Positions 36,005-48,930 are shown, counted from the first letter of the stretch. The stretch: 64,000 nucleotides of DNA from Orientallactaga sibirica (GCA_036365145.1 JAEOAD010000024.1:8145001-8209000), one strand, 5' to 3'. The notes: a model not told the origin generated them from the sequence alone. Numbers and translations are program-made.

Positions 36005-36170
36005 TTGAAAGCCTATCCCAAGCATACAGAGCTGTAATCTCAGAACATAAGAGGTAGATGCCAGGAGGATCAAAGCACAAGATCAATCCATTCAATGCTG
36101 TGAGTTCAAATCCAGACTTGAAGCTATGTAATGAGACTTTCTCAACACTACTCCCCCCAAAAGCATTTAT
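36005..36170 (+). mobile_element. Very degenerate B1-like fragment
   Basis: 'gctgtaatctcagaaca', 'aagaggtagatgccaggagg' and 'gctgtgagttcaaatcca' follow B1-like order with heavy divergence. Confidence 0.4.
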
Positions 36171-37441
36171 ATATGAAGTATCTAATAATGTTATTATTAA
36201 TTATCATTAAGGGGCAAGTCATAACCATAAGCTCAAAGTAGATTTCTACATAGGCTGGCCTTAGGAAGCTGGTACAATGCACTTTGGAAGAATCTTCACT
36301 AGCTCTCTTGCATCACCTCTGTATTACTGAATGAGATATGTATATATTTTTTTCAGCCACAAACAACATTGCATTATTCACTCAGTCTAGTTATTTCCTT
36401 TTCTTCTTGTTTTAGCCACATCATTAATCTTCTCTGCCTCCACCTAATATAAACTATAATTTTCTCTGTAATTAGTTAAATTTCCCCCCTTTATGATGGA
36501 CAATTCACTCTCTCCTCATTGCCTTACATAGTGTTTTATGCATATTTCAATCACATTCCCATATGATAAAGATCAAGTCTTTGTCATATTTAAATCTTCA
36601 GTTAAGTCAATTTCTGTTGAAACCAAGAATTTCATTATTAACAGCATATTATTAATCTCTTTATCAATAATTGGCCTCCAATAATATAAATAAGAAAAAG
36701 TTGAATTAATTATCAAGTTTGCCTATCCTTCTACTCATATATAGTTAAAGTATAGATACATGTATAACAAACTTTAGTAAAATAATCATTTCTTTCATGA
36801 TGTTGGTTTATATAAAATTTATATTTAAATAAGTAATAATATGAATTTAGTAACTGATATATATCATAAGTTGTGTAAGTATGATTTATTTCTGCTATAA
36901 ATTTGTGTGGTACAAACATTCTCCTATTCTTGCTACCCCTGCAACTTTGCAAATATTTGTCTCATAAACAGAGTGAGCATGAGCTGTTATTTTAAAATGT
37001 GTTGAACCTGCAGGCCCCATGAGTTACTGTACTAGGATTGGGGAAAATCTGTTATATGTTCGGCCAAAGACTTACAACATCTTTATGCCTGCAGCAATGT
37101 TAACTTTTTATATCTTTGTTGTAGAATCTTAAGAGATTTTTTTCTCTCATCACACAGAATAATTACTCTTCCTTGCCCCTTTTCACAGTTCTTTGTATCA
37201 CACACACACACTCTCTTTTTATTTACTACCAGCAGTCTGAAGAGAATGCTACTTCCATGTATAACTCCTTTGGAAATTTAAAAAAAAAAAAAAAATACTT
37301 GCACAATGGAAAATAAACTCTTCATAATGTATTATCATGTAACTATTACTGAACTTGAAACAAAAACCTATGTGAAACAGTAGCAAGTGAGTTATATTTG
37401 GGAAGGCAGGAAATTTGGGATTATCTGGGTGGGACTCCAAG
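36171..37441. other. Unique AT-rich DNA
   Basis: No gene recognised. A short CA run lies near 37199-37210 and an A tract at 37280-37295. Confidence 0.45.
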
Positions 37442-37453
37442 TAATGTTTAATA

Positions 37454-37696
37454 GGGCTGGAGAGATGGACTAATGGTTAAGGCACTTGCCTTTGAAGACT
37501 AAGGACCCAGGTTCAACTCCCCAGTACCCACATAAGCCAGATGTACAAGGTGGTGCATGCATCTCGAGTTTGTTTTCAAAGGCTAGAGGCCCTGGCAAGC
37601 CCATTCTCTATCGCCCCTCACCCCTCTTTCTCTCTCTACCTCTCATAAATAAATAAATAAATTAATTAATTAATTAAATTAAATAATTTAAAAAAT
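37454..37696 (+). mobile_element. Full-length B2-like SINE with perfect 12-bp target duplication
   Basis: From 'gggctggagagatggactaa' through 'ggttcaactccccagtaccc', 'cagatgtacaaggtggtgc' and a CT-rich run to an (AAAT)n/(TTAA)n tail. The 12-mer taatgtttaata occurs exactly at 37442-37453 and 37697-37708, the hallmark of L1-driven insertion. Confidence 0.96.
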
Positions 37697-37869
37697 AATG
37701 TTTAATAATAGAATGTAAACTTATAGAAGTCAATCAATTAACTGCTGTAACATAACCCACACCTTCCTGAGGCATAGTTATTTCATTTGCTAGTTTTGTT
37801 ATGATGAAGGCTCTAAAATTTTTTTAAAGAAAGAATCAATGTTAAGATGGTCAAAATTAATTTATGCTT

Positions 37870-40000
37870 CATCCCAGGAATGCAGGGATGTTTCAACATA
37901 TGGAAATCTGTCAATATAATATACCACATAAATAAGGTTAAACACAAATCCACATAATGATTTCGATATATGTAGAAAAGACCTTTGACAAAATACAACA
38001 TCATTTTATGATCAAAATATTGGAGAGAATAGGCATGGACGGTCTATATCTCAACATAATAAAGGCTATATATAAAGAGCCTAAAGTCCAAATAATATTT
38101 AATGGGGAGAGATTGAAGGAATTCTCATTGAGATCAGGTAAAAGACAGGAGTGTCCACTCTCACCTCTGCTTTTCATCATAGTACTGGAAGTACTAGCTC
38201 AGGCAACAAGACATGGGAAAGAAATAAAAGGGATACAAATTGGAAAGGAAAAAGTTAATTTAGCCTTATTTGCAGATAATATGATTCTATACATAAGTGA
38301 CCCAAGATCCTCCATCCCAAAACTCTTAAAGGTGATTAATTCCTTTACTAAAGTAGCTGGATACAAAATCAATGCCCCAAAATCAGTAGCCTTTCTATAT
38401 GCAAAAGACAAAGATACACAGAAAGAAATAACTGGCATTGTCCCATTTTTAATAGCATCAAAAAATAAAATACATTTGAATAACATTAACCAAGGGGGTG
38501 AAAGACCTTTACAATGAAAACATAAAAACACTCAAGAAAGAAATTGAGGAGGACTTGAGAAAATGTAAAGACCTCCCATGATCCTGGATAGGCAGAATTA
38601 ACACTGTGAAAATGGCAATCTTACCAAAAGCAATATATAGATTTAATGCAATACCAATAAAAACCCCAACATCTTTCTTCATAGAGATAGAAAAAAAATC
38701 ATCTCAAAATTCATATTGGATGTCAGAAGTCCTCGAATATCCAAGCATATCCTCAGGAAAAGAAACACCACTGGAGGCATTGCCATATCTGATCTAAAGC
38801 TATACTACAAAGCCATTGTAATAAAAACAACATAGTTCTGGCATAAGAACAGAATTATAGACCAATGGAACAGAATCAAGGACCTGGACTTTGGATCAAG
38901 TAACCACAGCTACTTGATATTTAACAAAGGCCCAAATAATGTAGACTGGAACAAAGACAGCATCTTCAACAAATGGTGCTGGACAAACTGGATAACCATA
39001 TGCAGGAAAATGAAACTCGATCCACACATTTTGCCATGCACAAAAATCAAGTCCAAATGGATCAAAGACCTCAATATATAAGACCAAAACACTGCCACTA
39101 CTGGAAGAAGAAGTATGAGATACTTTCCATGATACAGGAGTGGGAAAAGACTTCCTAAACAAAACTCCAGTAGCTCAGGAGATTAAATAATCACTCAAAT
39201 ATTGAGATCACATGAAGCTGAAAAACTTTTCAACAGACAAACATACAACAAGCAGAGCCCGTAGATTACCCACAGAATGGGAGAAAATTTTTGCTGGGTA
39301 CACATCAGACAGAGGCCTAATTTCTAGAATCTACAAAGAACTCAAAAACCTAAACAATAAAACCTCAAACAGCCCACTCATATAATGGGGCAGAGAACTG
39401 TACAGGGAGTTCTGAGAGGAAGAAATACAAATGGCAAACACACACTTAAGAAAATGTTCAACATCCCTAATCATCATGGAAATGCAAATTAAAACAACTA
39501 TGAAATTACTCCTTACCTCAGTAAGGATAGCAAACATTAAAAAATCTAATGACAACAAATGCTGGCCGGGTTGGGGAGAAATAGGAACCTCATTCACCAT
39601 TGGTTTGAATGTAAGCTGGTACAACCACTATGGAAAGCAATATGGAGACTCCTAAAAAGGATGACTATAGAATTACCAACAGACCCAGTTATTCTCTTAC
39701 TGGGCATTTACCCTAAAAGTTCCAAGCCTCAGTTCAGAGACATTTGCTCAACCATTTTTATAGCTGCTCAGTTCATAATAGCTAAGAGCTGGAATCAACC
39801 CAGATGTCCATCATTAGATGAATGGATAACTAAGGTGTAGTATATCTACACAATGGAATTCTACATAGCAGTAAAAAAAAAAAAAAGACACAAAGCAATT
39901 TGAAGAAAAATGGTCAAACTTGGAACAGAACACTCTTAGTGAACTCACCCAATCACAGAAAGATAAGTGTCACATGGTCTCACTCATCTGTGGCTCCTAA
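37870..40000 (+). pseudogene. L1 ORF2 remnant (reverse transcriptase and C-terminal region)
   Basis: ORF2 of L1 encodes the endonuclease/reverse transcriptase that copies L1 RNA at the target site. Here the longest open part is 37957-38517 (186 codons) and contains the conserved 'CPLSPLLF' block and the active-site strand. The catalytic motif reads FADN instead of the F/YADD expected, so one of the paired aspartates is lost. After 38517 the frame is interrupted by stops and shifts, but L1 C-terminal sequence remains readable in pieces, including 'LLGIYP' and 'MDEWI'-type positions near 39700-39830. The ORF2 end ('LICGS', stop) falls at 39998-40000. The remnant is inactive; it begins well after the endonuclease domain. 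Confidence 0.88.
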
Positions 40001-41425
40001 CCTGAATTTGCCTGAGATGCTGACACAGCTAAGAAACATTTCTACATTTCTAGGACTGGACAATAGGTATGGTGGGGAGGGGAGGGAGGGTAAAGGTGGG
40101 TAGGGGGCAAAAAAAAAAAAAAAAAAAAACTGGACCTAATTGTAAATGGTACCAAAAAATCCTATAACCTGTAAGACATACTAAAAGGCTGAACCTTCAT
40201 CAGGTGCTTAGAGAGAACACCTGAATCACAGGGGCCTGGAGAGGGTATGATGAAGACTAACCTCAATTTTCTCCTGTCACTCTCTGTATCACTCCCTCTT
40301 CCTTCTCTTCTCTCATTCTTTTTCATGTTACTTATATTTTTTTCTTCATTCTTTTCCCTTGGCACTGACCTATAACTCCCAGTGCCAGCATGTGGTTAAC
40401 ATCCACAGTGAGCTGTTGATCAGTGAGAACTACAAGTTTTCCCAAAAGAAGACAGATTTCTGTCAGAGAACTTGATGACCCACCAAAGGTTAATGGTAAG
40501 ACCCTATTGCCAAAGACACCATATGCTGTTGGGATGGACCATGGAGTGACCTGGATGGAATCTGGAAGAGACAGTCCAGAGACAATTAGCTTGTCTAGTG
40601 CCAGAAGGTACTACATGAGCAACTGGGGGAAAATGACCAACATCTATCTATGAAACTCGTGGTGTAAACTACCCAGCAGCAATCAACCTGATGTGATGCT
40701 CACACAAATGTAATGGTGGCACACAGCCGTGGGGGGTTACCAAATGCTCTTGATTTGGCTAAAGGATACACTCAGTGGAAACGGAACCCATACCTGGAAC
40801 TGGAAAACAAGTCAGAACCATATCCAAAAATGAGTTTGCCCTCCAATATCAAGCTCCCACCAATAGTAGGATACAAGAGGTCATACACCCATTAAATTCA
40901 CTCTAAAACAATAATGGTTATCCATGTACCTTTCACTGACCTCCCTCTCCATTGGAGAATTTGCATATATTTTTCAGATGGATATAGACCTGAGGAGAGA
41001 ATCAGCCCATCACAGCTCACCAGGGCACCAGCTGAACCCATAGAATAATTGGGGAAATGAACAAGAGTAGCAAGAGTGCTGCTTTCTCAGCGAACCTGGT
41101 ATCAGCAAAGGGGTGAAGGAGAAAGACACAGATAACACTCAACCCCTACCACACCAGAGATCCAGAGACACAGAGATTCTCATGACCTCATCACTGAAAT
41201 AGACCTAAAATGAACCCAACATGGCTTAGGGAAATTTGCGGAAGAGGGCGCAGAAAGGTCATTAGAGCCTTTATGCACAAAGACATTGCTTCATCCCCAT
41301 AACTGATGGCTATCCAAACAATGAAAGACCCACAATCCCCAAGGGGGAGGGCAGGGAGAAGGCTAACAATGGTACCATCATGGCTCTATGCACATTATAT
41401 AGATAACTAATAAAAATTTTAAAAA
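40001..41425 (+). other. L1 3' UTR with G-rich tract
   Basis: Immediately after the ORF2 stop the sequence becomes non-coding. A purine tract of G runs at 40071-40107 (runs of three to five G) is followed by an A run at 40110-40128. Downstream 'taatggtggcacacagccg' near 40712 and 'ggatggaatctggaagagac' near 40551 have counterparts in the 3' ends at 53.5 and 60.2 kb, so all three share a 3'-UTR backbone. Two short 60-80 codon frames in it are not genes. Confidence 0.75.
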
Positions 41426-42997
41426 TTTAAAAATTATTTTATGGACCAAGTCTTCATCCAGTGCCTACAATACACTGTTTATTACTGATTGAGATGCTTG
41501 TTTATATGAATATTATATCTGTAATGAAACATAAGAGCAAGTAATATCCTATTCTCTTTCCTAAAACAACTTATAAACTTGCGGTATAGAAAACCATGTT
41601 AAAATTAACTATAACAAGGTACGATGCCCTACAGCCTTTGTAATCAGTTCTTCACTATAAAACAATAAACATATTCTTATCTTCCCAGCATTAATTCATG
41701 GCAGACCCATAACACACTTCAAGAAATATCATTCTTTATTAAATTCAATAATCTAACACCAACTAGCAGATAATTCTCTCTTTTTAGTGGCTTTATTAGC
41801 TTATGTTGAACCTTTACCTTGCAAGGCAGAAATTCTCATGAATCTTAATTAAATTATTATAGGAGGAAGAGGAGATTGGTCAAAGTCATATTCAGAGATA
41901 CAGAGTGATGTAGAACCAATGGAAAAAGAAATTTTAGGTTCTCTTTGGGTGTTACATCTTGTTAACATTATAGTCTAGTTTCCACTTGATCTGGCACAGG
42001 AATAAGACAATCAGGAGGCCCCATGTCTATCAGGGTAGCAGTTTCATTTGTGCGAAGAAAGTGAGAACTCTGTCCCTTTCATTATTGTATCCTTGCTGAT
42101 GATGTGGATGTACTTAGTTTCACCTCATGAAGTTTACTAAATTGACTATTCCCAAGATCCAGATGGATCCTCATACAATGCATTAAGATTCTTGCCAAAA
42201 GTAGTTTTAACATAGCCTTTTCAAGCCTGGATCGTAAGCTCAGTCATATGGATGGACTATGAATATTCTGAACACAGATTTGCTGAAGAGTCAAGTTCTG
42301 GTTCTGCAAATCATAAAACTGATGAATTCAGACAAGTCATTAGCCCTCAGTATCCTCACTGAGGGGATGCCCAGGAAGTGAGAGATGATGACATTTTGAC
42401 ATTGCGACATGATGTTGTCATCTACAAATGTTTCATGCCACATGCATAGCTTTTCAGGGACACCTACAGCCCCTGGGCCACAAGCTAGACATACCTGAGG
42501 GGAATGATATGTGAGGAGTGCAGGTATCTAGTTCAGTGATTATGGCATAAAATAGCACCAGGCATCATGTAGACATGGCTGGCAAAAGCCCATGGTGCCA
42601 TGTTGTAGATTCTTGGAAAACAAGTATGGCCAATGCAAAGACAATTGCCCTTATTGAATGCTTAAAAGTTTCAACTGTCCTCTGTTTTTATTCCTCATCC
42701 CTCCATGTCTACATCTTGTCTGAAAATCCAGGGCATGGCATATAAGAGCTCTGTAATTTAATCTAGCCTAGGATAGAGAGAGAATAAATGTGGCAAGGGA
42801 AGTTTTTTCCCCTCCCTTCTGTTGTAGAACATGGTTGGACATGGTGTCCATGAACATTGAGAAGTGAGGAAGAAGCTGGGATTGTTGATCCTGTGTCTCT
42901 GATCTCTTGTTCATCTCACCATCTGGACTCCCAGCCTGATTTCTCAGCTTGGACACTGCAATAATCACCTGATAATATATTAAAGCTATTTAAATCT

Positions 42998-42998
<1 letters not shown>
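41426..42998. other. Unique DNA with a possible MIR trace
   Basis: No gene is recognised. 'ggttctgcaaatcataaaac', followed by 'gacaagtcattagccctcag' at about 42300-42360, may be a MIR remnant. The GC-richer stretch 42360-42990 has no recognised family. Confidence 0.4.
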
Positions 42999-43032
<34 letters not shown>

Positions 43033-43165
43033 GAGGTAGGGTCTCACTCTGGTCCAGGCTGACCTGGAATTAACTATGTAGTCTCAGGGTGGCCTTGAAC
43101 TCTCGGCGATCCTCCTATCTCTGCCTCCCAAGTGCTGGGATTAAAGGCGTGCACCACCACGCCTT
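42999..43165 (-). mobile_element. B1 SINE, minus strand, well preserved
   Basis: A T run at 42999-43030 (the A tail) is followed by 'gcgaggtagggtctcactct', 'ggaattaactatgtagtctc', 'cctcccaagtgctgggatt' and 'aggcgtgcaccaccacgcc'. CpG dinucleotides are still present, suggesting a fairly young copy. Confidence 0.95.
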
Positions 43166-44237
43166 AATGTGTTTTTAAACCATAGTCTTGTTATTTTACA
43201 AACCTGTAGCATAATTGTAAGAGAGAGAACCTCACACCCCTTTTAAAGAGCATACTCCAGATCAATGGAGTCAAAATATCAAATTACAAATATATTTTCA
43301 TAAGATTTAATGGATATATTAGTCAATTAAGTATAGAAACAATATGATGATCAGATGCTTAGTATAGTGTATAAAGGTCTGTTCAACTCATCAGCAATAA
43401 GTAAATCATCAATAAGGCATTGATATCCCTATATTCTAGCAAGAGGAAAAGACAACAGACATGTTTTCTTGTTAATTTAACAAAGAATTGTGTCTACACC
43501 AGGAGAAAACCATAAAATAGTTTAGGATTGATACATGCACTCCAAGATATCTCTTGCTCAGCTGTGTGATCTCCTTTCTGGTAGCAATCCCTGGCTTTAT
43601 TTCTCTAAGGCATCTTATCTTTGCTATGCGTTAGGTAAAAGCAATGGAATCAAGTGAACAACATATGAATGACAATTGCCCCGTGATAAGCCCAAAGATA
43701 TTTGTGTCATAAAATTATATTCCTTAACTAATTAAATTTAGAGACCAAATTAATTGAATTTGGTCTCTAAATAAATGGAGACTTATCCAGATGGCTCTTG
43801 GATTTGTATTCGGCTTTTCTCCCAGCTTTTGGTAGCTTCCCAAGAGGCTGCCTCTGCTGATGGGTGAGCTCAGTGAATGAGAAGCAGACAAGGCATTCTC
43901 TGAGGGCCTTGCCTACCAAAGGCCATGATGTGAACTTGAAATCTGGACACAGTTCTACAGATGTTTTTGTCCCCATGGCCAGAGTGGAGAACCTAATCAT
44001 GTGTGACTAGTTTATTATTGTTAGCTTAAGGATACTTCCCTTTTTCTTACGGGATTCAAAGGGACCTCACTTATGATTGTTTCCCTGACAACCCAGTGCA
44101 TGGATTTTGTAAATACACGCATATGTGTTTATGTGTCTGCCTTGTTTGCAATATAACAGAACAAAGGTTTATTTGTAGGGAAAAGAATTCAGGATGTGTA
44201 ATCACTCTCGTCATCTTTGGAGCAGAATCCCTATGCA

Positions 44238-44240
<3 letters not shown>
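43166..44240. other. Unique DNA with a perfect hairpin
   Basis: No gene is recognised; the only structured element is the hairpin at 43736-43772. Confidence 0.45.
43736..43772. repeat. Perfect 16-bp inverted repeat, 5-base loop
   Basis: Left arm atttagagaccaaatt at 43736-43751 and right arm aatttggtctctaaat at 43757-43772 are exact reverse complements, separated by aattg. Pairing stops outside the arms. No T run follows, so it is not a Pol III or bacterial-type terminator. Confidence 0.9.

Positions 44241-44298
<58 letters not shown>
44241..44298. repeat. (TA)n microsatellite
   Basis: Uninterrupted TA run of about 58 bases. It explains the Tyr-Ile repeats seen in frames on both strands. Confidence 0.97.
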
Positions 44299-44306
<8 letters not shown>

Positions 44307-44429
44307 TGTGCATTTTATCTCTTATCATAAAGCTTTCTTATATAATCATATATTTTGTCATACATTTATGAATTATATCTTCAAGATACATCATATGGCT
44401 TTTGTTCATATTAAAGCATATCTATTCTA

Positions 44430-45180
44430 ATTGAATTAAAACAGTTCATGCCATCGATTATAAGGGAAACCAATACTTGGGACAGGAGTTCTTCTTTTTC
44501 ACAGCTATGACCTACAAAGCAGTGATCTGTCATTTTGTTAATGAGGAAAATGCTATTATTATTTTGTCCAGACAAACAAGATATTTTGGGATCATTTAAT
44601 GTCACTTGTTTTTGCCAGCTAGGAGAAATTACAGAGGTATTCTCATCAAAGTAATGAGGTTGTTAGGATGGTGCTGCAGGTGGCAGTTAATGTGATCCAT
44701 TAGTTAAATTGTAGCCTCAAAGGCTTGAGGGAATCACAATTTCAAACTGGCTGCATTCTGGAGTTCCATGAACCTTCTTCTCTAGGATATAGCGCCCCTA
44801 TCCTGCCAGGGAACTCTGCAATAGCAGTTCTTCATCATGAGGGTATGAATGAGGCAATTCTCCCAGAGAAAACACTGGTGTAAAAATATTGTGTTCAGAG
44901 AAGCACGTTGGGATATGCTGGATTTTTTTTTTCTCCACAAACTCCAGACATGCCAATCAAAGATAACACAAGTATCCCTGAGTGACACTGAAAGCTGCAT
45001 TCATAAACAACCACCTCATTCAAAGTCAATGTAGAGTCGGAACTTACAAGCCTATGCTGAAAAGTTATTGAAATGTGACTGACATCTCAAAGACATGATG
45101 TCAAAGGTTTTGCATGACCTGGCGCTGAAGCACAGCAGGGTGAATCAAAGTGCTGGCGGTTGGTTACCACAAAGGCATGC
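44430..45180. other. Unique block, possible conserved non-coding DNA
   Basis: Repeat-free and less AT-rich than its surroundings, with motifs such as catcaaag (TCF/LEF-type, near 44645) and gcaggtgg (E-box, near 44677). No exon is seen. Conservation is not demonstrated. Confidence 0.2.
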
Positions 45181-45532
45181 CTTAGGTTATTTACTTATTT
45201 TATTTTATTCAAGTCACTCATTTGGGGTCATCATCACTCTTCTCCTCTAGCATTTCACCCTTACTGTGTACTGTTGTTGTCAATGCTTGCTTCCCTTAAC
45301 GTGGAGATGGGAGCATGCTGAATGTTGCTGGGGAGTCTTGGGTGGCATTACATTTGCTTTCATTAACTGAATTTCCCTAGAAGACCTCGTGTTTCCACCA
45401 TTAAGGTCAATATTGGGTGTTTCCAGAGAAAGAAGTATAGAGTAGTGTACCTGCCATCCACATCAATTGATTTCCAGTAAGCCATGAGTTTATCTATTTA
45501 CTGAAACACATCCCACTCAAAAGGATAAGAGA
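45181..45532. other. Unique DNA, no gene recognised
   Basis: No repeat family or exon is evident here. Confidence 0.45.
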
Positions 45533-45639
45533 GGGCTGGACTCGGAGGTCTAAGAACCCAAGTTCAATTACCCAGTACCCACATGAGCCAGATGCACAAA
45601 GTGGTAGAATTCATTTGCAGAAGGCCCTAGTATACCCAT

Positions 45640-45684
<45 letters not shown>

Positions 45685-45760
45685 TTCTTTCTTTCACTGC
45701 CTCATTTGCTCATAAATAAATAAATTAATTAAATAGATAAATAAATGAATAAATATTTTG
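45533..45760 (+). mobile_element. B2-like SINE, shortened head
   Basis: 'gggctggactcggaggtcta' lacks part of the usual head. The body follows ('gttcaattacccagtaccca', 'gagccagatgcacaaagtgg') with a long CT run at 45644-45691 and an AAAT-rich tail. Confidence 0.85.
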
Positions 45761-45889
45761 AAAAACAGTCAGAAAAGGAAGAGAACATGTATGTTTGAAC
45801 ATTGTTACAGAAGAAGTTTCTAGTTGGTCTATGTAATCACTTTGTCTACCAACAGAAGTCACATTTCTCAGCTTGCTAACAACTTGACT

Positions 45890-45894
<5 letters not shown>

Positions 45895-45964
<70 letters not shown>
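45895..45964. repeat. (TA)n microsatellite, longest in the window
   Basis: Uninterrupted TA run of about 70 bases, 1.6 kb from another TA run. Confidence 0.97.
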
Positions 45965-45966
<2 letters not shown>

Positions 45967-47885
45967 TTTTACTCGATGCCACCTAAGGAAATAAATCAGT
46001 TCTTTGACAACAGTTCCCTTTAGTATTACCATTAATAATAGTTAGAAGTAATTCTGATAGAGTCCTATTGTATGCTAAAATTTCTATGGGCTTACCTTTG
46101 TATTTTGTAAAGCACAAAAGATATATTGTCATCTGATTGACATGAGTTAACTCCCTTACCTTACATGTCCCCCCCACCCCTATAAAAGAAAGAAACAACA
46201 TTGAGTAGAGGAAAATTTCTTGGTGATGAATAGAATCTGGCAAGTGCTATAATTATGTTCATAGCAATTTTATGTGAATGGCTTAAAAAGTACAAACACT
46301 CATGAGTTATGTTTATATATGTTAGAAGGTAGTAAGGTCTGATAGAAGTTATATGTGTGAAAAATATATGGTGTGTGTTTGAAACCAATATTCTGCTTTT
46401 ATTTCAGCTCTGTATTTTATGTTGAATATTCCTTGGCTTTCTAACTTGTGAATTCATCAAAATATAGGCATGAGTCACTGATTTAAACAGTATAATCTTG
46501 AACCTTACTGTGATTGGTTATCAAATGCAAAACCATTGATTTTTCTCTAGAAATATGTGTATGTTCATGTGTATGCAATCTCTATAGCTAAAAACAGAAA
46601 AGAACATTGTTTTCATATCCTCCCAGATGGTTCATCTATAAAATAAGAGAATAAATCTAGTAATATCAAATTAAGGACCTACTCTGGATTCAATCCACAA
46701 CTCATATTTAAGTCTTTCACAATAATATCAGAAAAATGTAAAAGGTAAAAATAACTACATTCCATATTATTAATTATTTTGACTTTTTAAAAGATGAGAT
46801 ACTCGGGAAAGATCACCTTGGAAAGAAAGTATATAAAACATGATAGCAATGGACTTTTCTTTTATGGAGAATAATAGTTTAATGTTTAATTAATATTATT
46901 CATTTCTGTATTTATGGGAAGGCAGAGAGTATTCTGCTTTATAATGTAGAAAATTAAATATTAAAAGCTTGGTGCCTAACAGACTTACATTTTCTTATTA
47001 TGAATGAGCATTTTCTCTTTCTGCACACACACAAAGATAGATGTATCACTTAGCTCTTCAGTAAAGGATAATTTAATGCATCTAAGACCTATCTTGCTGC
47101 TCAAAACTAAATTCAACAAAGATGACTATTAATAAGAAGTCAAAACATAAGAATGATAAGCCATAAGTTGATTATCATGTAAAATATATATATCTACCCT
47201 TGATTCTAAATACAGTAAAGAATTCCCAAGTCTTTTCATTTTCATATGTGAATATCTAAATTTATAGGTATGATCCTCTAATCAATGGCATATGACTTAA
47301 AGATTATTGTAATAGTTTCATATTTTATGATGTCTTTGGCAATGAAAAGTGTCAACTAACATATGAATTAAAACTAATGATACGATGCTATATCAACAAT
47401 AAATGAGGACGAAGAAAAAAAGACAGATACTGAGATAATTTATTTAAATTGATGAACACTGATAATATGAGCCTTATATTTTTCAATATATATTTGAAAT
47501 TGCAACTTATATTGAGCATAATAAGGCCTGTGTTTGTCACAAAGTGGGGATTGTAGAATTGGTACATGAGATGGCTATATTTCACAATTTCAGTCCCTGC
47601 AGAGGGATGTGGTAGGAACTGTGCTGCCGTGAGACATAATTTACCTCTCTTTTTACTGGTACATCTCTGCAGAAAATTTGAGTTAATTCGAAAATAAGAT
47701 AAGGAATACTTTACAAAGATCTTCTAAGTTTAAAATGGTAACTTGAGGTTTTGATTTTTTTTCAGATGAGCATGTAGTTGAGGCCTGTAATATCCAAATT
47801 CCATGTTTAAGGTCTGTCTGTAAAATAGTGGGAACTTAACGCCAACATAGAAAACTTAGATTTTGGCTCAAAATAATTTCAAAGA
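45965..47885. other. Unique AT-rich DNA
   Basis: No gene or repeat family recognised. Confidence 0.45.
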
Positions 47886-47976
47886 GCCTTGGAATGTACC
47901 TCAGTGGTAGACAATTTGTTTAGTGTATAATGCCCTTAGTTCAATACCTAGCACAGAAAAAAAAAAAAAAAAAAAG
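47886..47976 (+). mobile_element. ID-type tRNA-derived SINE, old
   Basis: 'gccttggaatgtacctcagt', 'ggtagacaatttgtttagtg' and 'agttcaatacctagcacag' followed by an A tail correspond to an ID-like element (A box, anticodon region, B box, poly A). It is heavily diverged. A T run at 47978-47993 adjoins the tail. Confidence 0.6.
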
Positions 47977-47993
47977 GTTTTTTTTTTTTTTTT

Positions 47994-48930
47994 CCTGTTT
48001 TCATGTGCATTTGTGATCTTTTTGACACATCAGTTTGTAAATATAAAACTTGTTGCTTTCACAACTTAACCAGGCCAGAAAATGTCATGTTTACAACATA
48101 CCTTCATCATATTTTTCAGTATCACTTATTTGAATGTATTAGAAATTGTGGACAGCTATAGCCAAAATTATAAAATTTGTAAAAATCAATGAATTTAAAA
48201 GAAAGTTTTTAGGCTTTCATCTTATTCTCAACATAAGTTTAAAGTTACAACTTTAAATTTTTATTCAGGAAACTTTAAATGAGATAAGATAACCAAATTG
48301 GACATTAGGACTTTGCCAGAGGCAACTGCCTAAATTATGAGTATGATAAATATGAGGTTCTGGTTTAATTGGGTGTTGTAATGGCCCATGTACCCTGTTC
48401 ATTGTTCTGATAATAGGACACATTTTATTAAGATTTTAACTTTGGCTCATTCATCAATATATTACCAAATTTAATAATGTCCCTTCTCTACCAAGTCATT
48501 AAAATGCCTCCGTAGAACTCTGGCTCTGTCTGAAAGAACAAAGTTTCCTATGATGAGGATTATAGGCTCAAATGTTCATCTAGTTATTTGTTCAGCAGTT
48601 TTATTTTCCTGCAATATGATAACAGAAATTTTTACAAATAGGGTTTAGGAAAAGATGGGGAATTAGAGAGTTAGCAAATAAATGTTAATTTTTGTCATCT
48701 ATAAATACAAAGAATTGATATTATATTAGTTTCAAGTACAGTTCAAAACTTTTCTATTTTCAACAAGTTTAAATAATTTACTTGAATCAAGATATAACAC
48801 TCATGAGTGTCATATAGAAGGTAACATATAATTTAGAAAAATAGCACACAGCAAAAATTAAAAATAATTTTCACAGTCTGGAATATTGGGTCAAAATAAC
48901 AAGGCAAACATTAAATGTAAGAGTTCATTG
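47994..48930. other. Unique AT-rich DNA
   Basis: No gene or repeat family recognised. Confidence 0.45.

Larger units (their letters stand above)
37860..41425 (+). mobile_element. 5'-truncated L1 retrotransposon
   Basis: The element enters within the reverse-transcriptase part of ORF2, continues through the ORF2 C-terminus to about 40000 and has a 3' UTR of about 1.4 kb ending in an A/T-rich tail near 41425. ORF1 and the endonuclease half of ORF2 are missing, as usual for incomplete target-primed reverse transcription. No clear target-site duplication was found, so the left edge is approximate. Confidence 0.9.

Noticed and set aside
43736..43772. The perfect hairpin as a microRNA precursor
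   Set aside because: A 16-bp stem with a 5-base loop is too short for a Drosha/Dicer substrate, and pairing does not extend beyond the arms.
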